Below, in pieces: positions 23,501 through 33,594 of a stretch of DNA of 64,000 nt. Below the pieces are notes generated by a model, which saw nothing but the letters and a program-made list of their open reading frames with translations, was not told where the DNA came from and did not search any database. The stretch comes from Romanomermis culicivorax (taxonomy: Eukaryota > Nematoda > Enoplea > Mermithida > Mermithidae): contig CAWUHX010000321.1 of NCBI GenBank assembly GCA_963922205.1, positions 1 through 64,000 on the forward strand. Reading direction: 5' to 3'. A program made the translations under genes and the position numbers. Position 1 is the stretch's first letter. Each line of letters starts with the position of its first letter.

Positions 23501-26500
23501 CGCCTTACTCCTGGCCGACTATTAATTGAAGCTCTGTAATATCTCTTTGCTACAGGTCTTGCATCTCCTGTATCTATCTTGCATGTCAGAGCTGGGGTTG
23601 TAGTAGCCGGATCACCAGGCAAACTAAAGACATCTCTGTACTTCAACAAAGATTCTATAGCTTCCGTTTTCTTTTCTTCCGAAATTTTCGCCTTTGATAT
23701 CATCTTGCATAGTGAAGTATAGAACTCTACAGAATCAGCTTTTGATAATGCAGGCATTCCTTCCTTTACCATGCAGGTCTGATATTCCTCTTCCTCCTTT
23801 ATCTTCTTCATTTCTTTCACTTTCTTGTACGTATCATCATCTTCAATAAGCATAGATTCTGTATAGCCAATGATTTGATCTCTCTCAAACCGACATCCAG
23901 AACCTGTGGTATTGGAGATTAGTACTACAAACTCCTCTTGTGATCCGTCTACAACCGCTTTCTCCATTCTGAACTTCCTTTCAGAATCCTTTGATTCGAC
24001 AATAATTCCGTTCAACGTGGCATCTCCATGTTGATCCCAAAGTTTTGCCTTCATCAAAACATCTGTTCCATATGGAATGTAGGTTTTACTACATGCAACA
24101 ATTGCAACAGTTGTCTTTAGCAGACAAACTTTTGGATAAACAATTTGATTTATGCAATCAGTCGACGCCACACTGACTTTAGTCACTTCTTCCATTACCG
24201 TTTGCACAGTAGTTACAGAAGGAACTTGAACTACGTCAATCTTTCTCTCAATGCCTTGTATTGTCATGGCATTCCTTTTGAAATCAATCACCACACCTAA
24301 ATCTGGGTGTGCTAAGAAATCTGTGCCCAAGATCAGGTCCTCACCTGCATCTGGCAACACTATAGCATTGACTGGAAAACTTCCGAATTCAGTCTTCATA
24401 CAAACTGGTACATACCCATAGGCATGCACAACTTTTCCATCAGCTACAGTCACTTTAAGGATACGAGGGTACACTGTATAATCAACGTCTAATGCCCTTT
24501 TCAGGAGCTTAGAAGACATGACCGTACACTGAGCTCCTGTATCAATTAAAGCTCTGGTAGCCGTTTCCTTAATAACCACATTTATGTAGAAAGGAACCGT
24601 TTTCGGATAATTTTCCAACAACCTTCTCTCTACGTCCGTTGCTTTTCTCCCATACTTCACATGAGCCAAATCTCTTTCTTTCACTTTCTCTAGAGGTGTC
24701 ACCTTATCCAGGTGAATAATACTTCCGAGAACCAAACTAGAAGATTTGTTTCTACTCTTTTCGCTTTCATCATCCACATCCGTACGGCTTGTCACCATTA
24801 CGTTATGCGAACTAGGTTGCGACTGGTTCGAAACAAATGATCCAGACTGATCCTGGACGGTACTACCCTGAATAGCAGGTTGACTAGTTGGTGCAGGTAA
24901 CATCAACTGAGGCTGTCTCTGCAACTGGATGCCTTGCTCCCTAAGTCTGCAGAATTCCCTGTATCTCTCAAACTCTGGGTCATACCCGTACATTTGATCT
25001 TCTTCGGGGAATCCTACATAATAGGCACCTCTTCCTCTTCCTCTAAATCCAAACTGAGGTCCACCTCTACCTCTAAAACTTCCTCTATATGAAGCGTTTC
25101 TATCACCACCATAATACTGATTAGGCATGCCACGGTTAAATCCACCGCGTTGCTGTTGGTGACGCCGGTATGCTAATGTCTTACACTCCTCCGTAGCATG
25201 CGTATTATTCTTATGATAAATGCAATAGGGTCTCTGCTGCTTCAACTGCTTCTGCTTTTCAGCAGACGCAGCCTTCACAGTAGTCAACTCTTTTAAGGCT
25301 TCACTCTGAGTAACTTGTAATTTGTCTACTTTCTGAACCAATTGTAGCCATTCCTTTGAGAGAATAGCTAGAAAAGATTCCTTGGCCTGCTCCTCGTTAG
25401 ACTTTTTGACATCACGAGGCGACGGACCAGGTATCATCTCTTCCGCATTCTCCTCACTTCTCTCCTCTTCCACTGCCTTTTGCAACTGATTTTGTGGTCT
25501 TGACTTCGTCTGGTTATACTTTTTAGTACTTCCATACGGAGCATTCCCGACAAAAGCAATTTCCGGGCACATCTCCTCCGCTACAACTTGATTCACTACA
25601 ATCGGTTTATCTTTGGCTCCAAAAGTAGTAAAAACATTCTTATACTTTTTATCAATTTGAGTTACGGCGTATGCAAGGTCTTGCCATGTTTTCATCGATG
25701 GCAATACGTCCTGCAACTCCGTCTGATACAACGGACTACTCTTATAAATGAAGGCATTAATAATATTCTCTTGCCTTACTTGATCACTCTGATCTGCATA
25801 GACCAGATCCACATGATTACTCAATCTCTTTAAAAACTCCAAGGCTGACTCGCCTTCTTCCTGTTTCATATTAAACAATTCCCTTTTGAGCATCGTCAAA
25901 TCATAAGTCGGCGCGAGATACTTTAGAATATTTCTCCGCGCTTCTGTATAACTTGAGGATGTTCTCGCTATCCTCCTCGCCGTGTTCTGAGACAACCTTC
26001 TCAAACACTCTTTCTTCACTTTATCAGCCGTATTCTCCAGAAACTCACTTTCCAGATCAGTAAAAAATTTCAAAGCCTCCGTCGGCTTTATACTATCATG
26101 TAAAGGTCTATGTTTCAAGGCCTTTACCACATCTCTCACATCAACTTCAACACTTGAGCTAGAGTTCGAAGTAGATGAACTGCTATTATCACTATCTGAA
26201 TAATGTCTACTTCTAGCTCTAGATCTGTGAGATCTCTTTCGACTTTTCGACTTTCTTTTTCTTCTCCTCTCAGGGCTAAGGTCAGCTCTATTTGCGGTAT
26301 CTCTCCAAGGAGTAGGACGAGAAAACCTATCCTCTCCCTGGGACGATTCGTCGCAAATAGTCACCTTCCTTTCCCTCGACCTCCTATTCTCTGAGTAACC
26401 GTAGGCATTCGATTGTGCTTGTTCAGCATTCCTCGAACTCTGCGGCTCCTCAGTCCAACCTCTATCTCTACCCAAATATTTGTCTCTGTCCTCTTGAGAC

Positions 26501-26649
26501 CTTACATAAACTTCTGAATGAACCTCTCTCTTAGGTTCAGTTACTCTCTCAACTCTATTCTCAAGGTAAGAAGACTCACCTATCTTCCTCCGTTGATCAT
26601 CCTCCGTTTCCTTTTCTTTGACCTGCGCGCTTTCAATTACTTTGATCAA
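20536..26649 (-). CDS. Ty3/gypsy-type Gag-Pol polyprotein, intact
   Basis: One 2037-codon frame. Order: charged N terminus with SR/RS-rich stretch (RRKRKSKSRKRSHRSRARSR), retrotransposon Gag capsid region (about 170-320), C-x2-H-x4-H-x4-C zinc knuckle (CIYHKNNTHATEEC, about 474), retropepsin (ALIDTGAQC, D703), reverse transcriptase with YIDD (Y1184-D1187), RNase H (QTDASG, about 1335; TDHKPLL, about 1405), and an integrase. The integrase has an HHCC head (about 1667-1710), catalytic D1738, D1797 and E1833 (exact D-x35-E spacing) and a GPY/F-type C-terminal motif (WQGPYVV). No chromodomain is seen. All catalytic residues are present and there is no stop or frameshift, so this copy may be recent. 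The first codon is TTG. The frame is open upstream to a TGA near 26700 without any ATG, so translation must start at a non-ATG codon or on an upstream exon. Confidence 0.9.
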   Translation of the reverse strand: MIKVIESAQVKEKETEDDQRRKIGESSYLENRVERVTEPKREVHSEVYVRSQEDRDKYLGRDRGWTEEPQSSRNAEQAQSNAYGYSENRRSRERKVTICDESSQGEDRFSRPTPWRDTANRADLSPERRRKRKSKSRKRSHRSRARSRHYSDSDNSSSSTSNSSSSVEVDVRDVVKALKHRPLHDSIKPTEALKFFTDLESEFLENTADKVKKECLRRLSQNTARRIARTSSSYTEARRNILKYLAPTYDLTMLKRELFNMKQEEGESALEFLKRLSNHVDLVYADQSDQVRQENIINAFIYKSSPLYQTELQDVLPSMKTWQDLAYAVTQIDKKYKNVFTTFGAKDKPIVVNQVVAEEMCPEIAFVGNAPYGSTKKYNQTKSRPQNQLQKAVEEERSEENAEEMIPGPSPRDVKKSNEEQAKESFLAILSKEWLQLVQKVDKLQVTQSEALKELTTVKAASAEKQKQLKQQRPYCIYHKNNTHATEECKTLAYRRHQQQRGGFNRGMPNQYYGGDRNASYRGSFRGRGGPQFGFRGRGRGAYYVGFPEEDQMYGYDPEFERYREFCRLREQGIQLQRQPQLMLPAPTSQPAIQGSTVQDQSGSFVSNQSQPSSHNVMVTSRTDVDDESEKSRNKSSSLVLGSIIHLDKVTPLEKVKERDLAHVKYGRKATDVERRLLENYPKTVPFYINVVIKETATRALIDTGAQCTVMSSKLLKRALDVDYTVYPRILKVTVADGKVVHAYGYVPVCMKTEFGSFPVNAIVLPDAGEDLILGTDFLAHPDLGVVIDFKRNAMTIQGIERKIDVVQVPSVTTVQTVMEEVTKVSVASTDCINQIVYPKVCLLKTTVAIVACSKTYIPYGTDVLMKAKLWDQHGDATLNGIIVESKDSERKFRMEKAVVDGSQEEFVVLISNTTGSGCRFERDQIIGYTESMLIEDDDTYKKVKEMKKIKEEEEYQTCMVKEGMPALSKADSVEFYTSLCKMISKAKISEEKKTEAIESLLKYRDVFSLPGDPATTTPALTCKIDTGDARPVAKRYYRASINSRPGVRRHIKEMLDQGVIKPSKSPWAAPLFLVGKKDGTTRPVVDFRGINEVTKDDKYPIPRMDDYLDCLGRAKFYTTLDLKSGYWQVPMEEESKEKMAFICQEGLFQFKVMPFGLKNAPAEFQRMMERILGDLVWKICLVYIDDIIIFSNTFEEHLENLKMVLEALRKAKLTLKPEKCEFLPEKVHFLGHILDANGISPDPKKVKAITEFPFPDSVKKMQRFLGMLQWCKKFIPDLAALAEPLYKLTGKKGTWNVTELHYTTFEKLKVALTSVPFLRHPILDGSARFILQTDASGIALGAVLCQETDSERWVVAYNSRILRAEERKWCATERECLAVVYGLKIYKHYLLGQKVRIQTDHKPLLSMRVNTQTNDKLKRWYAFICQFNHKLEYVPGRQNAMADFLSRKEEPDEQKEKLPPKWELIFQKEDGKSLTEDEVLNQNHKVLVKQLRELRGDEVDEAVGVFTPVKMATASVASKYSVSDETQLNISPEFDNHRTPEKYEIEAVVTRQMSKNLQQEEKGHPPGQAKPKEEVKRIFEPKEKEFEEAPEIEDGRPKGLISNALMSKLQGKDKDLKVIFEKLSAFSSTKSQSNFYIDQGILYRETFGEAEDQVVVPSVLKKVVLHQYHGAVMMTHQGFKRTLAIIKKRFWWPSIEKDVRSWISFCPICQIATPGKATIPPLNPIIPRGPFDIVSVDIVGISPMSEKRPYVIVFQDYFTKWVEAEMIPDQSAVTIVDSFLRNIVFRHGTPVKLLSDNGSCFTADLMTSVCKLLECQKIFTTAYHPQGNGMVERFNQTLIKQLRKVAIEDSDKWDRYLQSVVFAYNATPHTSTRCSPFALLRGHEANFGISIGVARNIVLPMNYEAYKHILTESLVETYETISENIRKAAESSKKFFDRKAKAHDYSVNDWVLLKVDKQKKLGLPWQGPYVVTDNSRLSENVLEIAHWREPLKKQVVSVSRLKHFRYETGRWLQSNDVSSKDTQFTVDSKIDNYKLP

Positions 26650-27161
26650 TAATTCGACCTTTTTCTCCAGCGCATTAAATCGTAAATCCTTGGGATGGGG
26701 TCACAATCAAGCAACAGTTCTAACCACAGGCTAACAACAGCAACAAACACAAAACTCTCCCAGACGTTTCACCAGATATACACCAGAACTCTCACTAAAC
26801 CTCAAGCAGAACACCTTGGCTCGTACCTCAGGAGTTCCTACCCAAGTCTCCACTCCTATACTTATAAACTCCTTCCCCTACGCTCACAGAACAATACACT
26901 TACGGGTTCAATGTGTATTGGGTAGCTAGTGGCGACGCCAAATAAACAATAATAAACAAAAATATTGTATAAAAAAGGCGATGGCGGCGTCGCTCCATAA
27001 AACGTATCTTTTCAACAATAATAAAAAGACACAAAAACCGCGAAACAGTGGCAGCATAAATCTATGCAAAAATATCATTCTTTCCGGCCACTTTTCGCCG
27101 CGTCCAACCGCCTGCGCACCGACGCCGGAAGCTGAACACGTGCACCTGAGCCCACCTCAAC
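26650..27161 (-). promoter_or_regulatory. Leader/presumed 5' end of the gypsy-like element
   Basis: On the minus strand this region holds TTTATAAGTATAGG (TATA-like, near 26865), a strong splice donor CCC|GTAAGTG (GTAAGT at 26898-26903), a dyad CAATACAC...GTGTATTG (26893-26921), and TGGCGTCGCCACTAG just upstream, which begins with TGG and could be a tRNA primer-binding site (about 26930-26942). An LTR would be expected to end immediately before it, but no partner copy was found. Confidence 0.35.
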
Positions 27162-27176
27162 AAAGGCGTTTTACTC
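27162..27176 (+). repeat. 15-bp direct repeat, right copy
   Basis: Identical to 14564-14578 (AAAGGCGTTTTACTC). See that entry. Confidence 0.35.
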
Positions 27177-27593
27177 AGCCTAATTTCTAACATAAAGCTA
27201 AGAAAGAAGATTTTGGTTTCTAGCACTATTTTGTTGACCAAAACTCACCTACTCTTCTTTATTTTCTAATTTGACCTAGCGTAAGGGCAACTATGTGTCA
27301 GAGACTTGTCAGAATTATAGTTTCTGCCAGCATATGCTACCAGACAATCACTGTTTGTAAAAGTGAAAAAAATTGTTAAGACAACCTGTATACTGTGGCT
27401 GAATCGTCATAACTGAAAACTGATATGATATTCGTGATCTCCGACCTTGATTTGGACAAGTATATATCTGATCTGTGGCTGACACTAAACTGGCGAAATT
27501 TCACAATGTGGAGACATGTACTGAACTAACATACCCCCAATACATTGTTTGGAAATCAAACTTCGATTTTGCCACTTACTCTTTTATTCGTAG

Positions 27594-27801
27594 ATCATTC
27601 AACGAGCATACAAATCGACAGGACGAATTGGGATCCACAGTACAGATCCCTGCAAGATTTAATTGGCATCTTGTTCGATCCACCAACCAGAATAGGCAAT
27701 TGTCAAGGGAAGCCCTATTCAACGTTGACCAGGCAGTTCCAATGTTTTTGGCTGGAAAATAGCCCGTTAAATTGGACGGATGCTTACCAAGCTTGCAACA
27801 A
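27594..27801 (+). CDS. C-type lectin/EGF protein, exon 1 seen
   Basis: The exon follows CTTTTATTCGTAG and ends in AA before a GTAAAT donor at 27802. It encodes a linker and then the start of a C-type lectin domain: the FQCFWLENSPLNWTDAYQAC segment carries the usual Cys-x-aromatic strand, the W of the first helix and the helix cysteine (W-x2-A-x2-x-C). Earlier exons with a signal peptide are not identified. The 12.6-kb retroelement block lies directly upstream, so they may be on its far side. The joining phase with the next exon is exact (AA + G). Confidence 0.65.
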
Positions 27802-28034
27802 GTAAATTCTAGTGACTTTCACGTCGACCTAGAATTTTTGTATTCTAAAATACAACAAGTTGGTACCAAACGACAGATCTTGTCGAGGGATCTCTAGAAA
27901 CATGATTTAAAATTGTATATATATATCTCAATTTTTGACAGTTTTATGAGTTGTCAAACTTTGACAAAAATGATGTTTTTTGCTGTCAATGCACTGTTCA
28001 CAAGTGTCAACTCGCCGCACTGGGTCTTTTTCAG

Positions 28035-28342
28035 GGCGTCCTACGATGCAGGCTACCCTTACGGTCGTTTGGCCCATTTCGCTTCGCCTTTCAAAGCATC
28101 GTTCCTGGACGCAATCAAATCCAAGTTGGGGTCGGCTGGTCCTTTCGTGGCGTGGATCGGCGCTGGGAACAAACACTGGCTCAACGCCAGCATGCAGCAA
28201 GTGGGCGACGACGTTTCTTTGCCCAACGTCACCTACTCCTTTGACGTCAGTGGATGCACGGCCGCGAATACGAAAACCAAACCTTGGCGGCTGCAAGAAA
28301 TGAACTGTTCGATGCAGAATGCCTACGTCTGTGAAATGTCAT
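28035..28342 (+). CDS. C-type lectin/EGF protein, exon 2 (rest of lectin domain)
   Basis: Acceptor CTTTTTCAG at 28034; the frame resumes as KASYDAGYPYGRLAHF and completes the lectin domain: FLDAIKSKLG helix, FVAWIGAGNKHW (the WIG strand), LPNVTYSFDVSGC, then WRLQEMNCSMQNAYVCE with the final conserved cysteines. The canonical Ca-binding EPN/QPD and WND signatures are absent, so sugar binding by the classic calcium site is doubtful. Exon ends in phase 1 at a GTGAGA donor (28343). Confidence 0.75.
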
Positions 28343-28395
28343 GTGAGATAGGCAGGATATGAGTGTGATGAAATGATTTATCGATGTCTTTTTAG

Positions 28396-28506
28396 GGGAT
28401 TGCGCCCTAGTGAATCCGTGCCAAAATTTCGGGGCTTGCATGCCAGTGACCAATGGTCCCACGTGCAGTTGTTATCCAGGAACATCAGGCGCATTTTGTG
28501 AAAAAG
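28396..28506 (+). CDS. C-type lectin/EGF protein, exon 3 (EGF domain)
   Basis: After a CTTTTTAG acceptor the phase-1 exon encodes a complete EGF-like repeat: CALVNPCQNFGACMPVT followed by GPTCSCYPGTSGAFCEK, with six cysteines in the EGF order. It ends at a GTATGG donor (28507). A symmetric phase-1 exon is typical of shuffled EGF modules. Confidence 0.75.
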
Positions 28507-30870
28507 GTATGGAAAATTTATTTTTACGGTGATAACCGAAAACTGCTCTAAACCTCAGTTTTTGACTTTTTTAGGGTGAATTCAAACTAAATCAGATATA
28601 AATGCCCCATAGAAAGGCAAACCAGGGCTAATTTGTATAATTTTTATGCTCATTTCCATATACACCTATTTCCATGCCATGCAAAAATATCACGTCGTCT
28701 TTAGGAGTTGAACTTTTACCAATCTTTTGATCAAATGTCCATACCGCTGTGCTGAACAAAGACTCCAGATAGTTAAATACCATTGAAAACATTTGTAGTA
28801 CCTCAAGCAACAACCTGCATTCTTGAAGATCATCAAGAGGGCGCTTTGCACTCGCCTATGTGGCTCCATCGATACACCCTTTGGGCGCAGCGCTACGCCT
28901 CTAAGCCTAAGCCTAAGTAAATTCCTATAGTCATCACAAACACCTATTCAATCATCTCAAAACTGTTCATATTAAGAGGAACAGGGGTTCACATGGAAGG
29001 GGCTGCAGTTCCAGTCGGCATTCCCATGCCGACCATTGACCATAGTAAAACTTCACCAATTATGCTAATAAACCCAATCGGACAAAACCTGCTGATTTGT
29101 CAGAAATTTCTCCAAGACAATGTTTGTCTGATGAGTAACATTCAAGCATTCTAAAGTTCATTATTTAATACTTTCCATTATATGATACACAAACATACAG
29201 CTCTTATATACTGTATATTTGTATGGAATGTATGCGTGAGTAATTTACACTGATTTCCTTGAATTCAAATCCTCGCCCCGAACCACATCGACTCCAGTGG
29301 GCTCCAATCATCAGCGTCAACTGAAATATTGTCAGACAGACCATCTTTTGGACTTCCTTGGGAAGCTGTCGAAGATGGTGGAACAAATCAAGCCGTTTTT
29401 GGCAAAAATTTTCATATTTGTAATTCTTCATAAAATTATGCAAGTGTTGTAAGGCAACACGCATCACTCCACCCATAGGATTAATGTTTCTGTCAATCCA
29501 CGGGTTCCGAACCTGACCATTTTTGTTGAGTCCTGGTCAAGATGGCCACACCTACCCCGATGTTGGCTAGTGGTGGGACAGCTCCGGCACCACCCGGAAG
29601 CTTTTCAACACAAGCCAGCCTGGTTTGTTTTGCTGTGAAGATCTTACATTGTTGAATTAAGGAATTACCTTGGCCAACCAATTCAGTCGTTGGCTAACTT
29701 GTTGCATCTTTGGATGTCCGAAACTGCCCTTCATTAACGACAACTAGTTCACTCTGAGTTCGACCGGACCTTCCCCCATTAACTCGCTAGTCGTGCAAAA
29801 TAATAGATGAATCAGGGTGCTACAGCTTTGCTGTCTCATTTCCTGACGGTTAGATAGTGTGCATCCTGATGAAGTTCATTTGTCGAGAAACGGTACGCTG
29901 GTACATCTACTGGCAGACATTGATTGTAGATGAAACTGTAAAATGACAAATTTGAATAATTTTTTTGGTAGCAAGCAACCAGATGACGATAAATGGCAAA
30001 AAATGTGGCACAAAACTAGAGCCACAAGATGTGAAAAAGCACGGTGATTGAACACAATTTATGACAAAACACCGACTTCGTGCGTATAAATATTTAGTAC
30101 AGGTTACAAAGATGTAATCATTTTGATTCTCTGGCTCAAGTGATTTCTTTTCGGTTTTCCACTTATATGTTCTTCTAAAAAAAACTTCAGACAAAAATCA
30201 TGGATTTTTATGTTCAGTATTTTTATGTGCCATAGATGGTTTTTGGCCAAGAGTTTAGAAATGCGCAAAATATCACGTGATTATTATACTCTATTCATTT
30301 TGAAATGATCGATGCAGCGAGGTCGCAGACAAACTTGTATTCAAAATTATGGAAGTTTCGTTGAATCTGTTCAATAAATATATCTTTAATCATGATCACT
30401 TCTTTCAATTTGCAGATTATCAAAATTGATTTCCTGATCTTTAGTAAGACTGCATTTTCCGAAACTCCGACCACTGCATCGAAAAAAATGGTGTATACTT
30501 CCTCAATATATAACAGAAGATACTCCGAATGATGAGAATGTATGGGGAAATAAACAGAAGCCAACAGGATCAAACACAACTTTTAGATGTGCGTGCTGAG
30601 CATTCAAACATTAACTTTTGATTCCTCTCCATCCAAATTTATTTTGTGAAATAAACGGCAGCACGATCATTCGTCTGAATTCAACTTCTTGTGGATTTCA
30701 GTCATTGAAAACACAGATGACATTATTTCGTGGATTTAGGCATTGGATATTTTGTAAATACCTAAAGTTGAAGGAAGTCATTATTTACTTAAAATTGGAA
30801 GTAGTTATTTGCAGAATTTCATTCCTCAATCATTGGTTCATCGTCAAGTGATAATAGTCCGTTTTCACAG
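28507..30870. other. Intron of the lectin/EGF gene
   Basis: A 2.4-kb intron with no supported exon. It holds an interstitial run of about three TTAGGC units in reverse (CTAAGCCTAAGCCTAAG, 28899-28917). Confidence 0.45.
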
Positions 30871-30947
30871 GATCGTATATACCATGGTGTAACAACAAAT
30901 GCACCTGCAAAACGCCATACTATGGGACTTGTTTGGCGCCACCAGAT
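30871..30947 (+). CDS. C-type lectin/EGF protein, exon 4 (cysteine-rich)
   Basis: Acceptor GTTTTCACAG; encodes SYIPWCNNKCTCKTPYYGTC and then LAPPD, a half EGF-like cysteine module (C-x3-C-x-C-x6-C). Ends in phase 0 at GTAAGT (30948). Joins exon 3 in phase. Confidence 0.6.
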
Positions 30948-32426
30948 GTAAGTCGACTTTTGCACTTTTTAGTTGCCCTATAAAAAAAGGGTCACAAGGC
31001 TTTGGCACAACCCGTCAGAGGTGTTCTTTGTTGTAATCTATCAGAGGCGTTGACGGTCACTGACTTAAAATATCTATCCAAAAATACGATGGAAATTGGC
31101 TGGCCTCCGTTTTTTATGAAACCAGGAATAGCTTGATTGACCTTCCAAGACTTTATATGCGAAATTTGAACTTTCAAAAAACGATGTTAACTGACTAAAA
31201 GCGCATTTACAGTATCTCACAGTATTATCGGCAGCCACGAATTGCCACAAATCGTTGACCAGCATCCTAAAAGCGCGACTTTTGCAACTCGATTTGATGT
31301 ACAATTCGACATTGGTGCCCAAACTGAAGGACAGATTTTTTACTTTGTACAATCAAACGTACAATAATACTCAGCTTGAGAGAAACTATCGATCACGGGT
31401 GAGTTGCCAAACGGATTTTCAAAGCTAGGTTCACGTGGTGCGTTTTCCAGATATCCAGCTGTACTGACATTATGAGCTGATATTGCTACGATTCTAAGCA
31501 AAACATCGTCTGAAAAGGAGAAACTGCATAAAGTGAATCAGAAGTAAAAATTCTTGTTGGAACCTGTTCTACCTCTGGTTGTTTCTTTTCGGTTGTAGAC
31601 TTCCATAGAATGCATGTAAAAGAAATTTTCACTATTTGGTTCCGTTGTTTTAGCACCAGCCATGGTCAAGTTATGGATCATATTTTCAAAAAAATAAAAA
31701 AAATTGAAAAAAATCAAAAAACTTTACTCTGGTGTAGTTTACCAAGATTCTGCTGTGAGCAGCAAGCATCAGGATGTTGGATACTCAAACAACAATCATA
31801 ATGACTTGAATAACATTATCAAATAATACTCTTGTTTTCATCATAACTTAGATATTAATAATGAAATGAAGAAGGTTATCTTGCATCGAATGACCAGCAC
31901 CGGAACGGTGCTTAATCTATTCACACGATGTAGCGAGCAGTCATATATCTGAATCAGTTCTCGTTAGAATAGAAAAACTTGAATACTGTACTCCATTAAT
32001 TTTAAAATGATTGATGTAGCGGGCTGAGCTTTGGCAAACGTAGCCTTACTACACATCAGGAAATCAATTTCAGTAATCTTGAAATGATTGAAAAGAGTCA
32101 TAATCAAGAACCCTGTATCGTGAAGGAAAAATTTATTTATTAAAGTCAGCAAGCCTTCCATCATTTTGAATAAAAGTTTTGCTGCGACTTCGCTGCATCG
32201 ATCATTTCAAAATAAAGAGAGTATAAGGCTTCTCATCCCCCAGTATCCTATGATCATGAACCATCAGTTGGTAGTTTTTGTAGAATTAAAATACCTAAAA
32301 TATTGCACATAAGGAACTTGCCTATTTCGCGCTTTTTTCAAATCGCAAGCTTTCAGTTTGAGGTTTTTGGTAACGTCTAATTGGCACAAAGATGTTTGCT
32401 GTAACCAATGATTTGTGTTTCTTCAG
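30948..32426. other. Intron of the lectin/EGF gene
   Basis: A 1.5-kb intron. Open stretches at 31074-31352 (minus strand) and 31610-31801 (plus strand) lack recognisable content. No RNA gene was seen. Confidence 0.4.
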
Positions 32427-32681
32427 ACATATGCCCTCACAACTTGGACCAGTCTATTGCACTATAGACTATACGCCAAAATCAATAAGTGGTTCTACGA
32501 CGCAATGTTAGCCGATCAAAACTCTACACAAACGTCATCTTTGTTGCAAAAGTATAATGGTTGCGTCCAAACTTATGTCGAAGTTTTGAAGGGAACACAG
32601 TTTTCGGCGACAGTTGCCAATTTTTCCCAGACGGAAAGAAGCACTTGGGCGAAGATATTGCTTGACGATCAATTTCCATGA
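32427..32681 (+). CDS. C-type lectin/EGF protein, last exon
   Basis: After a GTTTCTTCAG acceptor the frame is open in phase 0 to a TGA at 32679-32681. It encodes an alpha-helical 84-residue tail (e.g. LLHYRLYAKINKWFYDAML, then SLLQKYNGCVQTYVEVLKG) with one cysteine and no membrane anchor, so the protein would be secreted. I do not recognise this tail. That it belongs to the lectin gene is inferred from order, strand and matching phase. Confidence 0.5.
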   Translation, partial: TYALTTWTSLLHYRLYAKINKWFYDAMLADQNSTQTSSLLQKYNGCVQTYVEVLKGTQFSATVANFSQTERSTWAKILLDDQFP

Positions 32682-33594
32682 TAAAAAATCACAGATTCAT
32701 TTATCCAATTATTATGGGGAAAATGTCGTTTGCTCAGTAAAAGAAACAAAGTGTTTTGTTATGTTGTAGTCATATCAAAGTCTGAAGTCATAGATTTGCT
32801 TCTCAGCTGCACACAAGTGATTGGACGTAACGACTATATTCATAAAGGTGGATTAGTGGATTAGGACATTGGATCCCGCGAAGATCTCATGGAATTTGTC
32901 TTACACAGAGTCTTGTGAATGATCTTCAAGGATGTATTATGATCCTTGTATGTTGGACTAAGGTCTTTGAAGTTGACATAAGATCCTCTTGTAGACTGTT
33001 GCAATTTCAGCAATTGGACTGTCATGCAACCCTGGAAGATTTTCATGTCAGTGGATGGTCGGCATCAAGACTGTCCTTACACATTTAAGTAACTATCATT
33101 TTGAAGGATAGACTAAGATCTTCAAAGAGGGGGTTGATTCTTTTTATTTGAGGTGGAAGAGTCCATATGTTTTTTCAAATTTGAATACCACGGTTTTTAT
33201 GCTTTTGAAGGTTGATTTGAAGCGGAAGTCGAACCAACAGGCCATGCTGAGCAAAACTGCTTGAAAATATCAGGAGTGGAAAGTAAATACTATTTGATAT
33301 TTTCGTTACTCCTTGCTAAATCATGTGTTATAGGAGACATGAAATTTGTGCTTACCATTTTTTTGTAAAAAATCCTACGGTAGAAGCCTTGTGTGAACGA
33401 TTTTAAAGGCGGTGCTTCTTTTATGTCGTTTTTCAATTTATAAGCATTTTATAAAATAACAGACTAAAGTCTGTAGCTCGGTTCACAGATTCAATCCCCA
33501 CTTAATTATTATCTTCGTGATCAGGTTTTTGGAAAATTCTTGTAAGGACACGCCCTCATAAAGGAAGTACTTGTTTTACAATTACTTGCTTCAG
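32682..33594. other. Intergenic; MITE fragment
   Basis: 33243-33467 is a diverged, inverted AGTCTG-family MITE (AGGAGTGGAAAGTAAATACTATT ... ATAAAATAACAGACTA). The rest is unremarkable. Confidence 0.4.

Noticed and set aside
20076..27160. LTR pair flanking Gag-Pol alone
   Set aside because: A polypurine-like tract and TG start exist at about 20074 on the minus strand, but comparison by eye of 19250-20075 with 26940-27700 shows no shared sequence. A dot plot of 14-28 kb would decide it.
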